NCBI GenBank assembly: GCA_013076295.1 | Contig: RQOL01000660.1 | Location: 5,456,001 to 5,520,000, forward strand | Reading direction: 5' to 3' | Length of the DNA: 64,000 nt | DNA from: Sanderia malayensis | Lineage: Eukaryota > Cnidaria > Scyphozoa > Semaeostomeae > Pelagiidae | Position numbers and translations under genes: made by a program | The notes under the pieces: model-generated | Databases searched by the model: none | Seen by the model: only the letters and a program-made list of their open reading frames with translations | Told to the model about the DNA's origin: nothing | Shown: positions 34,189 to 47,407 of the stretch, one piece after another | Numbering within the stretch: the stretch's first letter is position 1 | Layout: every line of letters begins with the position of its first letter

Positions 34189-36195
34189 CGCCTGGATTTT
34201 CTGGACCTGGATTACTTTAAATACCACCTGCTGCTAAAAACAATGAAATACATAATGATGGTGCAAATGTCCCCACGACAAGAAAGAAACTCCTGTGTTC
34301 TTGTTAAAATAAAAGTGGTGTTTTTTGGGCCTTCGCGTTTCTGACCCTGAATAAAAGTTAATAACCAGTAGATAAGCCAACCAAATATCGGCTTCCCAAT
34401 TTTTCTGAAAAGATTACTGCCATTGATGAATTGATTAAAATAAAACCGGCATGAGGCTAAACGGGGGAGGGTTTAGGGCTACGCGCTGGCTACAATTGCG
34501 AACTGACAAACAAACAGAACAGACAAACACACAAAACTTTTTCTCGAAAAGACTCGGTGATATACTGCTGCGCAGACGCTTCGCTACGCAGCAACAGATA
34601 TAATGTTCAAAAAAGTATATCACATTCAATAAAAATACCATACAATACCGTAAATGAAACACTTTCAGTAGGGTGTTCCTTGATATAAAAATATTTTTCT
34701 AAATTTTGCTCAATCGAGTCCAATCGAAGTGGTATTTATCAAACACCTGGAAGCCTAGGCCTGAGAAAAGTGAGACAGGAATATAAGCTGTGTCAATGTC
34801 TTCAATGAAAACATAAGGAATCAGAGATCTTTGCAGTGCGACCAGTGAAATACTCTTTACGACGGCTTTGCCTAGGCCTTTTCCACGATGTGCTGGAAGA
34901 GTTTGCAAAGCAGCTATGGCTCCATCCAATGAAATCATGGCCCATGCCACTGGTGAGCTTGAGCCCAGTGGGAACGCACCAATTGCTAACTTCATATTTG
35001 CGCTAGCTGCATAGCGAACCATTGACATTTCATCGGCATATTTCCAATGTTTTATTGCATACAACGTTTCATCGACAGACATTGTTCTAACTTCATAACC
35101 GCTCACTTGAATAACTGCAGATGTAAATTTATCGGAAGTGGGATCTTTGAGAACAGCTAAAAGACAACATGAAATGTGGTCTCTCTTTATCCTACAACCG
35201 ATTATTTCTTCTGCATCATTCATTTCAAACTCTCCCCTTGTGCTCTCTGCATAATGGCGACGTCTGTTTCCCGCATCAGTTGCTGTATCCATTTCCTTAA
35301 TATAGCGAAATGTTTCTTGGCAGAGTCGGTTGTTTTGCTTCGAGGCACGCTCCTTGTCTTCTCCACCTTTTAAGTCAAACACAGTTACAGTAGTGTCAAT
35401 GTTGACAATTTCTTTCATTGCAAAATCTTGCATCTCTGGACAAATTTTTAATCCAAGCTCCAAGAAAAAAACTGAAAAATCATCTTCATCAACGTCGTTA
35501 TTATTGCCAACTTCGTTGTTGACAATTTTGAGAACTCGTCCTTCCCACATTTTATCCTTAAACACCAAAAAACCGTAATATGGTAACAACTCAAATTTTC
35601 CATCAGTTACCTTCAAGAGTAACTTTTCTTTTAGTTGGTCGATATCTTTCTGATTAAGCTCATAGTGTGTGCTGTTACAATCAAGTTGTGTGTCACTTTT
35701 TTGATTCATGTTGGAAAGTAGTTCCCTTGATCTTAGCATAAAGCTCCAACTTTGTCAGTAGGCTGCAAGCAAAAAGTTGATCAGAATTTTTTATTTTTTG
35801 TTTGAGTTTTTCAAATCAAATCAAATCAAATCAAATCGGTAACACTAACAGGTATTTTTTGCTTGGTTTTGTTGTATTCACTATTAGATGCCTTAATTAT
35901 TGACTGAAAATAAAATTTTGTCGAATCTGAATCTTGTCTTGAATCTTGTCCTGGCGACATTAAAATCTGGCGCTCCAATCCAAGGCAAGGCAAGCCAAGC
36001 CAGACCCCTTTCAAAAATAACAAATTGCGATCTAACTTACCAGAAATTATTGCATCTAACTTACCAGAAATTACTGCATCTGTCTTGAAATAGTATTCTT
36101 GTGCGATTAGACTTCTGCAAAGTAGCTAAAAACTGAATTTTGTGATCGGAAGATTTTGACAACAATTGATTGTTGATCCTTATAATATCTTGTTG
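34189..36195. repeat. Direct segmental duplication, copy B
   Basis: Same content and orientation as copy A at 30997-32950. It carries a small internal repeat near 36040 (ATCTAACTTACCAGAAATTA twice) absent from copy A. Confidence 0.88.
34699..35739 (-). CDS. GLYAT-like GNAT N-acyltransferase, copy 3
   Basis: Single-exon frame of 346 aa. The first Met gives MLRSRELLSN; MNQKSDTQLD eleven codons later aligns with copy 2 and is the likelier start (35709). The GNAT core is intact (HRGKGLGKAVV, SLFSGLGFQVFDK). It differs from copy 2 by scattered substitutions, such as AWAMISLDGA for AWAMVSWDGA, so it may be diverging. Confidence 0.8.
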   Translation of the reverse strand: MLRSRELLSNMNQKSDTQLDCNSTHYELNQKDIDQLKEKLLLKVTDGKFELLPYYGFLVFKDKMWEGRVLKIVNNEVGNNNDVDEDDFSVFFLELGLKICPEMQDFAMKEIVNIDTTVTVFDLKGGEDKERASKQNNRLCQETFRYIKEMDTATDAGNRRRHYAESTRGEFEMNDAEEIIGCRIKRDHISCCLLAVLKDPTSDKFTSAVIQVSGYEVRTMSVDETLYAIKHWKYADEMSMVRYAASANMKLAIGAFPLGSSSPVAWAMISLDGAIAALQTLPAHRGKGLGKAVVKSISLVALQRSLIPYVFIEDIDTAYIPVSLFSGLGFQVFDKYHFDWTRLSKI

Positions 36196-38502
36196 TAGCA
36201 GAACTAAAGAACATTATTAGAATGATAATTATCTATTGTTGTTTGAGGGCAAATCAAAGTCGATTTTCCCCATGAGTGATTTACATTGACGTAGAAACAA
36301 GAACAGGCTTTTATGGTCACGCCCGTCAACTTCGTCACAATAGAGTAAATTGAATATTGTCTAAGCTTTTTGTAAACTATAGGAATGGAATCGTCCGAGT
36401 CAGATTCATGCTTCAACTCCTTTTCTGATTATTTGAAACAAATCAAAAAATTAATGGGATATGGGCCAAATATATGCAAAATGGCGACTGGTTTTGACCC
36501 TGATTGGATCGAGGTCTCTGCAGGTGAACCGCTGGCTGATGAAAAATGGATTGTATGTCACAGAAATTGAGACCCTAACATTTGTCATTCTTATTAACTT
36601 CTATTGTAATATTGCAAGCTCCTGCATTGTTGAAGTACAATGAATTCGCTATTCAGCTGTCATATTACTTGCATACAGATTATTTTATAAACATTAATAT
36701 TTCCTGAGATTTCATTGAATTTTAAAAATTATTCTAATTGACGTCATGAACGACGCAATGTCTGGTGTGAATCTTTAAGGACACCCATGAAAATTGGGTG
36801 ATACAACCGTAAGAAAGATAAAACAATTGATTGACAAGTTATCCTCTTTGCCAATTCGTTACCAAAGGCTTTTTATCTATTGGCTTTGTGTGAAAATGCA
36901 GGACGCAAAGGTGGAGACAAATGAACACACTTCATGTCGAGAAACTTGGAATAGCAGATCAGTTGTGCAAACTCATTAAATAAGATACAAATCGTTAAAA
37001 TGCTCCATTTGATGTGACCTCGAGTACCTCGTTTTGGATTCGAATCACAGCCTCGTTTATTCCGTTCAAAGATACAAGTCCTCGCGTACCTTGCGACCAA
37101 TTTCCATTGTCGGGAAAGCTATATTATTCTAAATTATACTATCACTTGCTGGAAAATATCGTTGTAAAATTTATGACAACAATTGTGGACGCATGAAGCA
37201 TTTTGAGGCGGAGTGACTCCAGCAAGTCAAAAGGGCACATTTCAAACCAGCCTCACTTTTGTTGAAGATCGCTGTTCCTCTCAGATCGGAGGCAATAACA
37301 ATATAGAAAACCCACCCACGTTTGTTGAAGATCGCTGTTCCACACCGCCGAAGACCAACTCACTAGGGAAGTGACTTGCGAAGCGCGCCAGCCTTCTTAG
37401 TTCATTTAATAATGTTAGAATTACAATAAGATCACAGGGGACATTGCTACCCCCGCTGTCCCCCTGCTTTTGGTGCCTCTGACAACAATGATGATTGTTA
37501 TGATGATTGAGCGCTGGCGCAAGATGGCTTTTTGCGTATCTGCATGAATCTATCCAAATAAATAATTAATAATAATTATAAGAGTTAAAATGTTTTTTGT
37601 TATAAACGCTGGTGTGATTATCATCATTGCTACTACTATAAATAGGTCAAAATTAAAGTATTTTCCATTTTCATTAATAGTCATTCTAACTTGACAAACT
37701 GTATGAATACCAGTGAATAATTTATGTGTTCAATGGCTGAAATGTTGTTAGTTTGTGGTTGTCTGTTTTAGAGCAGTCGAATCATGCTTGTCGAAGTACC
37801 ATGAATAAGGGACGGAGCTGTCATTTCGATACAAGCTCTGTTATTGACATCAATTGCAATTATCTGAGTCTGCGTAACCACCATTGGATTGCTACACATC
37901 ATGCAAGACTGCGAATGCAAAATGCAAGACTGAGACTGCCAAGACATCAAGAAAGCATTGTTGAGATACTACTATTGCACGTAAGTTTCAGCGATAGAAG
38001 GTCTTGCTTGCAGGCTTTGGGGCTTGAGATTAGACACTATTTAGACACTTAAGATCACTATTGACCTTGCCACGTTTAAAATCAGAAGTATGGAGTTTTT
38101 CTAATCGTTTCAACGGAAAAACTACAGCCAACTCTGTCTCGAACAGCCTGGGGAAGCGTAGAAATGTTCGAATTACAAATAGTTCGAATTATAGAGGTTT
38201 GTTTTATAAGAATTGGCTCGTTAGTGACCCTTGAAGGGACAGAGAATTTCGTTTATTAGATAGAGTTCGAATTACACGAGTTCGAACTATGCAAATTTGA
38301 ATATATTTGCTTTGCGACAATAAAATGTAACAAAGGTGTTCAAGTTAAATGTCACGTCAAATTATTTTGTAACTGATGTTTAGACAGTCGATTCAGGTAT
38401 TAGAAGTCAAGCCAGCTTGGTGTGACTTCAAATGGGACTTCTACTCTCACATGGTCGCAAATGCAGCTACAAACTTGCAAACTCTGCTGTCTTAATTTTT
38501 AG
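36196..38502. other. Intergenic, no firm gene
   Basis: Contains a pogo-like MITE at 38125. A possible non-coding or first exon lies at about 37771-37980: a TTTTAG acceptor, an open frame, and a GTAAGT donor. Its phase does not fit the gene at 38532, so it could only be a leader exon. GTTGAAGATCGCTGTTCC occurs twice, at about 37260 and 37323. Confidence 0.35.
38125..38302. mobile_element. pogo/Tigger-like MITE
   Basis: The left end CAGCCAACTCTGTCTCGAAC, next to TA, matches the inverse of the right end of the element at 55885-56069. The interior with ACCCTTGAAGGGACAGAGAA also matches. The far end is degraded. Confidence 0.75.
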
Positions 38503-38531
38503 AGCATACATCAATTCACATTGAAAGTGGT

Positions 38532-40917
38532 ATGAATGGTGATAAAAATCGAACAAACCCCGCCGGTGGGGGATTCAGCTGGGTACCGCCTCGATCCACT
38601 GTTGTGAATGTTTTTCCGAAAACTAAGACACGCAATGGTGAACAAACTGCTCAGATCAGAACTACTCGCACCTATTTTGCACCTCCAGCCTACATTAGCA
38701 AGCCGGTTGGAAATATACAAAAAGAGGTGGTAAAGGTTGGCCTTGACAATCCGAAACGCCAGTACAGAGAGCGCAGTCAAAGTGGAAGACAAATAGTCAA
38801 AGACGAAAGCCCGAGAAGTGAAAATTTGCAGAATGTTGGCCCTGGTATGTATTTTAGTCGTTGTACGGCTCCACATTCAGATGAAAGTAGATAAATAAGT
38901 CTCCGTGATTTAAAGCTTTTTCGATTAGATAAAAACACTCTCGGACCCTTGTAAAGTACTGAAAAAGATTATGAACCCGTATTCGCAGATTTTATTCGAC
39001 TTTCACTCCCCCTAAAACAATACTTATCACTCAATCAGACTTTCGTGGACACAAAGTAAATATAAATTTTCAATTTTGTTCAAGACTGTCTTCTTCAGTC
39101 TTATTTGGGGAAACGGGTGATGAATACGTGAAAAATTTGCGAATTTCGAAATTGTTCGAAAACTTCCAACTGTTGTAGACTAAATTTATCGTGACTGCCT
39201 AGTTCGCTTTCTGGGGATTCTTAATTATTTACATCGTTCTCGTATAGTGAATAAAGATATAGTCCCACGTAATTTTTCTCTATTTACTATGGTTTCTCAT
39301 TGCGTTTTTACCATGCAGATGCAAGCATTATTAATCTAAAGCGATCAGAACTGGCAGAAAAGGAAGACTTACCAATTGATGTGATTACCAATCAGAAGAT
39401 CGCCAAAGATACGTCATTCAATGTCGAGCATGTACTGGCCAGCAGGAAGATAAGTCAATTCAATCCATCACAGAAGTTCCTATCTTTCTCGTATCAATCG
39501 GATCAGAGTCAGAATGGTGATGATTATGAAGGAAGTTTTTCAAAAGGCGATGGAGCAGTTTATGCAAAACGACTGCCGTCACCTATAGGAAAGCTGGAGA
39601 ATGGTGGTCAGAAGAAAAGCAATAATTACGTCATTGAACAACGAAGGGACGGCGCTGCAATTAAAAAGCAAAAAAATAACAAAAGTAAAGGTAAACAATG
39701 TTTGAGGATTCTCGTTTTGTATTAAAACAAGGTTGCATTCCAAGATTGAAAAATCGATGTGAAAATTAGATGTACGGATTTGGTAATCACGAACTTTCAT
39801 TAAAACCAAGCTATCTTCAGTTATAAGTTCAACTTTAGTATTGCCCTAGAAACCACTAGGCTTGACTGGGCTATTGAAGTCTCCTAATATTAAACTTCAT
39901 TGCAATGTACATATTTAAGTACCTTGCATCACAAGATAATCAGATATACTACTTTTTGCTTTATGGTTTCAAAAGCTGTAAAGCAAGAAAGCTTGCATAC
40001 AGTTCAATGTTTGTGCGTACTAGTGTAAGTCCCATACATAACCTAGCACACCAAACAAACTAACCCACGTTAAATTAACCCGGGTGCGAGTCCTGTTAAA
40101 ATTGCATAGCGTAAGATATGGCTCGAACCATTCTCTTTCAGGTAAAGGGAAGTCTGTTGCTTTGCTGAAGGAAAGACCAATCGAGAGTGAGATTCAAACA
40201 AAAGAAGTTGTAGGTGTTCAAGAATCCAATAACCCTACATATCAAAATCAACACGTATCGCAAAGTATTTCTGAAGAGAGGGAGTTTCCAGGTCCGTCGA
40301 AGAGAAAATCTGTTTTTGAGATGAACGAGCTTCAAGACGAGGCTATCGATATCAACGATTTGCTATCACGTAAAATCAGCCAAGAAAGTCAAAACGATAA
40401 TTTCGTTTCAATCTCGTACGAGTCGCCACTGCCAGTGAGAAAGTCAAACGTTCTTGCCAGTACGAATCCATCATCTGGAAGACACGTTATGCACGGAGGT
40501 ATGTATGCAAGAAAGATAAAAAAACAAGGGCAGGAAGAGAATCCAGGGACGAATTCAACGTCTAGGCCTGAAATAAATGCTGCTGATGCTCGAATAAATA
40601 CAAAGAATCAGTGTGGGGATGCAAAGAGGCAAGAGAAACGTAATGAGAATACACACTCAAGCGGATGTGTTTATAACAAAGGTGGAATTGATCCAGTAGT
40701 CAGGCAGCGAAAAACATCAAAATTCGTCAACTCATCAGTGGGTCGTGATGAGAGCTTTGATGTCGATGAACTTCTATCTCAACGCAGAAGAAGGAAAGAA
40801 AGTGAACAGCTGAATGGTGGAAGTAAAAAGTTTATCTCGATTTCATGGCAACGTGACGAAAGCATATCAAATGATCTGACACGAGAAGGAGGCGGAATTT
40901 ATGCCAAAAGAGTTTGA
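38532..40917 (+). CDS. Unrecognised protein with three internal repeats, three exons
   Basis: Exons 38532-38844, 39319-39690 and 40142-40917, GT-AG and phase 1 at both junctions, give 486 aa. The frame is open upstream to an acceptor at 38502, so the start may be further 5'. After an N-terminal GGGFSWVPPRS segment, three modules recur at about 138-189, 297-353 and 434-486. Each has an acidic/hydrophobic helix ending in basic residues (FNVEHVLASRK, IDINDLLSRK, FDVDELLSQRR), then a beta-like FLSFSYQ/FVSISYE/FISISWQ, then GAVYAKR/GGMYARK/GGIYAKR. The linkers are polar and disordered-looking. There is no signal peptide, membrane segment or known domain. The pattern suggests a repeated short-linear-motif scaffold, but the partner is unknown. 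Confidence 0.72.
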
Positions 40918-41833
40918 CCCAATGTGGGATTTTGTAACCGCACACATTACGTCTTGACTTCTGATGACGTAATGCCTTATCTTTCAGTCACACAACATTA
41001 CCTTCAAGCTATTCATGTTTGAACCTTCATCTCGAATAGCAACAACTTTCAATGTCGAGATGATATTTCAGATTTCGCAATTATTCGAAGTAATTCTTCT
41101 TCAGATAGATTCATTTGCGGGGGGGGGGAGGGGTGGGGTGGGACAATGCGATGGGTTGATGTGGTCAGCCCTGGAAGCAGTTGGGAGGGGGGCACACGCG
41201 TCCCCTTTCATCTTTAATATCTTTAACTTACTAGATAACCCTGGAATTGTCTATTAGTATTGGCTTTGTTCAATAAAATGGAGGCTATTCAGTCGTGTTA
41301 AGGGGTAACATTAGGCAGCTGTAAGAGAGTGAAGTCAGAATTAATTGCAATTTACTTATCTGCAATCTGTACTACTTGTTCTAAAAATTATTCAAACGAT
41401 AGTCTTGGCGGCTACAGTGACATACCAAGTAATGTAGCATAACATGATAAAGCATATTCATTGACAGCCATCTGAACATTCCCTATTATGCTCGGGACGT
41501 TCCAGTTTCGCGTAGTGCAGGAATAGCGTGGGAGAAGATGCGGAAAAAATATCAGATTTGTTGTCGTTTTTACCATCCCTGTTTATTTTCATATAGCATC
41601 TGAAAACTTATAAGATCAAAGGGTAACAAGGACTATAACTCAACTGTCGTAAAATAAAAAGCATATATTTCATTATCAACGAGCACATGAGTGAAAATTT
41701 ATCCTACATATCAATTATTAACACAATGTTTTTTAGTTTGCTAATTTATCATTACTTATAGTTATTTACATTTACATCCATATTATAGCCTGGCCACTTT
41801 AGTGTACTGTACTTAATTATCTAAAATTGAAGT
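40918..41833. other. Spacer between convergent genes
   Basis: It holds a poly-G-rich stretch (about 41118-41150). No gene was recognised. Confidence 0.4.
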
Positions 41834-42898
41834 TTAAATCTTTCTATAGGTAACAACGCCACTTATTCTCTTGCTATCATCTGCTAATGTCGAATCCATT
41901 CTTTGAAAGGAGCAGGAAACAAAAACATGGCGTTGTTTTAAATTTGCGTCTTTGAAAAAACTGGAAAGGTCAACCCCATCATTTCTCAACGTCTGCAGGA
42001 GAAATATCGCATTTTCGCCAGTCGCAATGGATTCTTCTTGTTTCACTTCGTTCATACTGCATGATGATATTTGCAAACATGTGTTATCAATCAGGCTCTT
42101 TCTTTTCACTTGTACTTCATGGCACGTTTTTTGTTGACTAATGGCCCCTATCGGTTGAGCATGAAAGTTTGGCTTTTTAATGCTGTTACAAATAGCAGTA
42201 TGCTCTTTCATGCTTGTGTTTGTTGTCATACGCGTTCTTCTTAACTCTACAGCAGTCTTCATCCAAGGCGGACATGTAATTATTGACGATAGCTTATCGC
42301 TGACGTCACTCATCTTCTTCTTCGAATACTGTTCGGAGTTTTGCAACCAGTCTTCAACATTCTTCATGCGTTCTTCCTCTGCCCTGCTCTTTCTATCACA
42401 GACTGAACCGCCACTTCTATTCAAGTTGAACATTCGAGCGATGCTTTCATAACGCTGTTTTGGGTGTCTACTCAGCCAGCATCCAACAGCAAGCTCATCA
42501 TCAATGCAAGAACGATAAACGTATTTTCTTTCAGCCTCTGATCTCTCAAATTTTCCAGCTAAAATTTCCCAATAGGGCATACTGGAAACGAAGCTGCTAG
42601 AATTATGCTTATGGCCTTGAAAGCCCAGCTGGTTCGCACACACGTCCTTGTTTCGTGCTTGTGCAGCAATCTCTCTTTGGTTCTCTGCGTAGAGGTTATC
42701 AAGCTCAACAACCTCTCTTTGGTTCTCTGAGTGGAGTTTATCAAGTTCAACAAGCTTCCCCTTGTTGATCCGAATCTCGCAATCGCTTCTTCTCATCTCA
42801 GTTCCTTCATTTGAATTTGAATAAGGCAACGGTGGTCGTGGGAGCATCATCATGACTCGAATTCGCCAAAACTCAAACAAACTTCTGTTTACTAACAC
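41834..42898 (-). CDS. Unrecognised single-exon protein, 354 aa
   Basis: A long open frame for this AT-rich DNA, starting MLVNRSLFEFWRIRV, or at MMMLPRPPLPYS fifteen residues on. Near residues 50-78 it holds two copies of an ELDxLxxENQRE unit, probably a short coiled coil. Later segments include DELAVGCWLSRHPKQRYESI and CPPWMKTAVELRR. It is polar and basic, with no signal peptide or membrane segment. No family was recognised. It converges on the repeat-protein gene to its left. Confidence 0.6.
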   Translation of the reverse strand: MLVNRSLFEFWRIRVMMMLPRPPLPYSNSNEGTEMRRSDCEIRINKGKLVELDKLHSENQREVVELDNLYAENQREIAAQARNKDVCANQLGFQGHKHNSSSFVSSMPYWEILAGKFERSEAERKYVYRSCIDDELAVGCWLSRHPKQRYESIARMFNLNRSGGSVCDRKSRAEEERMKNVEDWLQNSEQYSKKKMSDVSDKLSSIITCPPWMKTAVELRRTRMTTNTSMKEHTAICNSIKKPNFHAQPIGAISQQKTCHEVQVKRKSLIDNTCLQISSCSMNEVKQEESIATGENAIFLLQTLRNDGVDLSSFFKDANLKQRHVFVSCSFQRMDSTLADDSKRISGVVTYRKI

Positions 42899-44811
42899 TA
42901 ATCATGTGCAGTATCTGCTAATTATGAGCCTACCAACAACGATTATAATACTTAAAGGACTTTCAATCGTAAACAGCACAGCAATACCGTATTTTGTATT
43001 TTGATAATGTGCACAGTTGAATGCACATTGTTCACGCTATATAGTCTTATCACGATGCACTCACTGCGTACGTAGTGTTTGGTGCAGGCAGCGGAAACAA
43101 CGTTGAATTTACCCACCACCATTCACGTCAAGTCGATTTGTTCGCAAAGAACCGATCACCTGCAACTTACGAAAAACTGCTTGCAATTTCTTTATCGTGT
43201 CTGACCATGATATCCATCAAATGAATCAATTATTTACGCTTCAATTCCTTCGTCTACGTCACATTACGTATTTTTTCAATGAAAGGTTTGTCAATGACGG
43301 TTGGTGTATTCTTATTTACGTTCAATCTTCTCCACAAACCAAGCCCACAAGAGTACCGAACTTTAGTTGTTTACGACTAGTTTTCAAGTTTGTTACAGCG
43401 TGCTTCAATGTAAATTAATCAATCAGATATCCCTCAAGACATACCGTAGACATAACTTGTCTGATCATTAACATGATTGAAAAGACAAGTCAGAATTAAG
43501 TAGTGTTTTTCCTCATTTATTTTTAGGCGTGTATTACTGGGCTGGATCGAAATGAAATGCGTTTGTTCACTTTTAACAAATGAGTGATTATTTTAATGAT
43601 AATTTACGTGCATGTGATTATAATAAGTTTCTAAACCTGGCATATCTAATTCATCATCAATATTGTAACGCGGTTTTCACCAAGTAGAGATGTAAACAGG
43701 TAAACGTCATTTGTACAAAATTTTTGGTCTATTTCAATAATGTAAACATTTCCTGATGCATACTACATGTTTTTGCTATGAGAAACTGGTTTATAAAAAC
43801 CGAAAACTAGGATTGTCAAAAATTGAAAAAGCTTTAGTACGAGGCTTACGAATGATTAAGAAACTGTAAATTTCCATTGTCAAAAAAGGGCTTCTTAACT
43901 TTGGTATTGCACAGCAAAGTAAATATTAAGAACTCTGGTAAGTGTTTTGTTTGGAAAAGATTATAACTTTTCATTTTGACTTGTATTGGACTTGCTAACA
44001 TCCCGGAGCACAATTTATACCTTGGAATAAGGAACGGCATGGAAAATCGTAGTTAAATTAAGCCCCAGGAGCTCCAGCACTAATTTTCGGAAAATTGGCA
44101 TAGGGTCATGCATTTTCAAAATCAGCTTTTCAAGTTGTTTGCCTCGAGTACTGCAGTTTCTTAACCTTTCTGATTTTTGAGTGCTACACTTTCTAATAAA
44201 CGGCTTCTCATAAAAAGGCGTAGGAGAGAAAAATCTTTCTGTCCTTCTTCACGAGGACAAAGACAAAATATAACAATAATCAAAATATAGATTTGTTTTG
44301 TTAGCAAGTCCAGATCTGCGTGGGATTTTCGCGACGATCTGGGCTGAGATCCACCCAAAGGTATTCAAAAGCATGGTAATTTTAGATCAAAACAATAAGA
44401 AACCAACTCAGAAAAAATTAGTATTAATACGCCAACACTGTCCTGCCTAATTAAGAACCTTGTATACAGTACAGTATATGGTCACCTTGTATATAGTATA
44501 TTATCGATTACATGCGTTTCTGCAGTTTTGCAAACTGCAGTTGCAGATGGAGATTGCCATTGAAGATTGCTGATCTGTGATGTACATGATGTGATGGAAC
44601 GAGGCTAAGACTGCACTCCAAGCATTGACTGCAAGCTTTTGTTTTATGTTACAATGGGCGCTGCGTAAAAGAGGCCTATTATCTGTACAATGGCGAAGCA
44701 GGTGTTGTTTAAAAGCCCTCGTGAAACCCAACGTACGCTTTTTTACATTCATTCTTGCATCACATTTAAACACTGATACTTAGGAAAGGCGAGCTTAGAG
44801 TCACCTTGTCT

Positions 44812-44946
44812 TCAAGCGCGAAAGCTTTTCACGCGAAAATGCACCTTTTTCTATATATCGCGAAAGCTTTTGTCGCGAAATTTGTGGAAAAACCGTCATT
44901 CGCGAAAGTTGTTGCCCACAATTTCGCGATTCTCTTTCTCGCGAAA
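44812..44946. repeat. Cluster of TCGCGAAA-type motifs
   Basis: Seven CGCGAAA-like or TTCGCG motifs, several extended to CGCGAAAGCTTTT, lie within about 135 bp, in both orientations. It may be the core of an unknown MITE or a cluster of E2F-like sites. Confidence 0.5.
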
Positions 44947-47407
44947 CTTTCTGCCTCTAAAGTAGCCTTGTAGCTAGATCTTGTAAATGCAAATTATAAA
45001 CGAAGTTTGAACCACATTCGCTTCACAATTTTCTGTATTTGAATGAGAGCTCGAGCTCGATTTAAAGCCTAAGCTTGGATAGCTTGGATAAAAAACGAAT
45101 TTAGTGAGTTGTAAAACTTTCTTTTAATGCTTCTCACACCTCAGCATTCAAAAATATTGTACACGTAACTTCAAAGCAAGTTATTTAAAATGTTTTGAAT
45201 AGCAAAATCAATATTAATTCAGTTAACTTACACCTGCAAGACTGTATCTGAATCTGAATTGCAAATTCCATTCATCAGTTGTGGAGTTGAGAGCAGCAAG
45301 TAGCCAGCAACATTTTCGTTGAATTTTAATATTTCAGCATATTTCGTTGCGTTACTCTTAAATAGGTTTACGTTGAGAATTTATTACTCTTGGCCTAAGT
45401 TGGTCTCTAATTCCAAAGCATATACACACAACTTTTGAAGAATTGACATGACCGACATATGCGTTTTTTATCGCACGAATGATCATAAGGTCAAGTTCAG
45501 TGGCAACTGTTCGGACAAAAAGTCCAAAAACATTCAAGGCAAAACACAGGGGAATTCTCGTTTACAATGGACGCCCGCCCCATGACATGGTTTAAAAGTT
45601 TTTAATATATACATACTTACTTTGGTGGAATTTTCATTTCATTATTATGAGATAACATTTATGAGTCAGATTGCGGCTTGGCTGTGGAATTAACTCACCA
45701 ATGGACTTCTTATTATACCAACAGTGCTTTTTGGGTAAGTTTAAATTTGATTTCTATTTATTTGTCTTTATCACTGTATTGCACATTATTTTTTATGAAA
45801 TTATATGATAAAATGGACAACTGGAAAATAGTCCGTGCAAACATCACATTTGTTGGAAAGTTAAAACTAACCATTGCTATATTTGTTCTTATTCTTAAAA
45901 TTTCATAGTCCGTTACTTTGATGCCATACTTGCAGTTTAAACTTGATGCATATACACTCTTTTTTTTAAGAATTCTTAATTTTTTGCTGAGCCTCAATAT
46001 TCTTAGTTTTTTTCTATTTTGAGCCTCGGAATATTCTTAAGTTAATCTTAGCGCAGCAGAAAATACAGATATGGCAATACACTGCTATTATTATCATCAA
46101 TGCCAAAAACGCATAGCTATTACAATGGCTAACAGAATTAGTCCTTATTTTCCTGTAGCACAGATTTTATCGACACTTTCATCGAAATTTGGATGAGTAA
46201 AACCATTTCCTGTGATAAGCACATCAATTAAAAAATAAAAAACGCCTGCTAAAAATGATAGTTTCATAAGATCATGAGCCTGACAATATTCTTAAAATAT
46301 TCTTAAATTTCACAAATGTTGAGTCTATAAAGTTTATTCTTATAAAAAAGAGTGTACTATTTCACAAAGTTTATCTGGGCATTGTAGTTTATCTGGACAT
46401 TGTAAAAACACAATGGCTGTCTGTAGTAAGAATAAAATATGCCTATAAATCTTTGAAAATTCACGAATAATAAAAGGATTCGCTTGGTCAAGGCTAAATA
46501 TCATTTCTATAAATTGTATATGTTTATTAGCCATTTTTTCACAAAACAAAACATGTAATGTTGAATGTTTGTCGCAAATATTTTAGGAATAATTTCAATC
46601 TCAAATCAGAGGTTGTTGAATTCTGGGTGGAAGTATTCTTGTGAAAAATGTGTGTTTGTCAAATATCGGAAATGCGAATAGAACATTTGATGTGAATCAT
46701 GCTTCAATATAGAACAAGACATTATTAAAGGCAAGCAACCAATGAGAATATTGAAATGTTGCATGACAAATTTCCTTTCACCCGCAATCAGAAAATTAAA
46801 GTTTGCACAAGGTCAACTCTACCTGGCAGGGCTCCAGTCACGCTATTTTCAAGCAATGAATCAAGCTTTGAAAAACTGTCATTTACATTTCTGATAATCA
46901 ATGTGGTTTGTCGAGACCACATGAAAATAAAAAGCTGATTTTCGCAGCTGTTCGTGAAAACGACAAGTTCGTTTTTATGGGAATATTCTTTCAGGATTCA
47001 GCAGTGAAATATTCTTTAATGAACTCTGGAGCCAGCGAAAATAGAGTCAGGTAGTGCCCCGGTAGTGCAAATTATTATTCATCATTTCAGTTCAATTTAT
47101 CGTAAAAACTGCAATTAATTACCAGGGTCCCGTTGAGTTTTTTTATCTTCTTGAGGGGTAAAAGGAAATTGGGGCTAATTTTGAAAAGTCGATATAAAAA
47201 GCCATTTATTTGTTCATGACTACCAATCGTAGAGTATTGTGACAAGATGTGTTAATGAGCGAATTTCAAAATTTAAAAACTGCAGTACCGGTTTTTACGT
47301 CAAAACTACCCAGCAATGAAATAAAAAATATGGTGAGAGTAGCCCTTTTGAGTCTTTGGTATATTGACCACAAAAAAGACTGAATTGCATTTGCTTCTGT
47401 GAAGGAG

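Noticed and set aside
37753..38052. First coding exon of the repeat-protein gene
   Set aside because: It has splice-like edges, but its exit phase 0 does not match the phase 1 needed at 38503.
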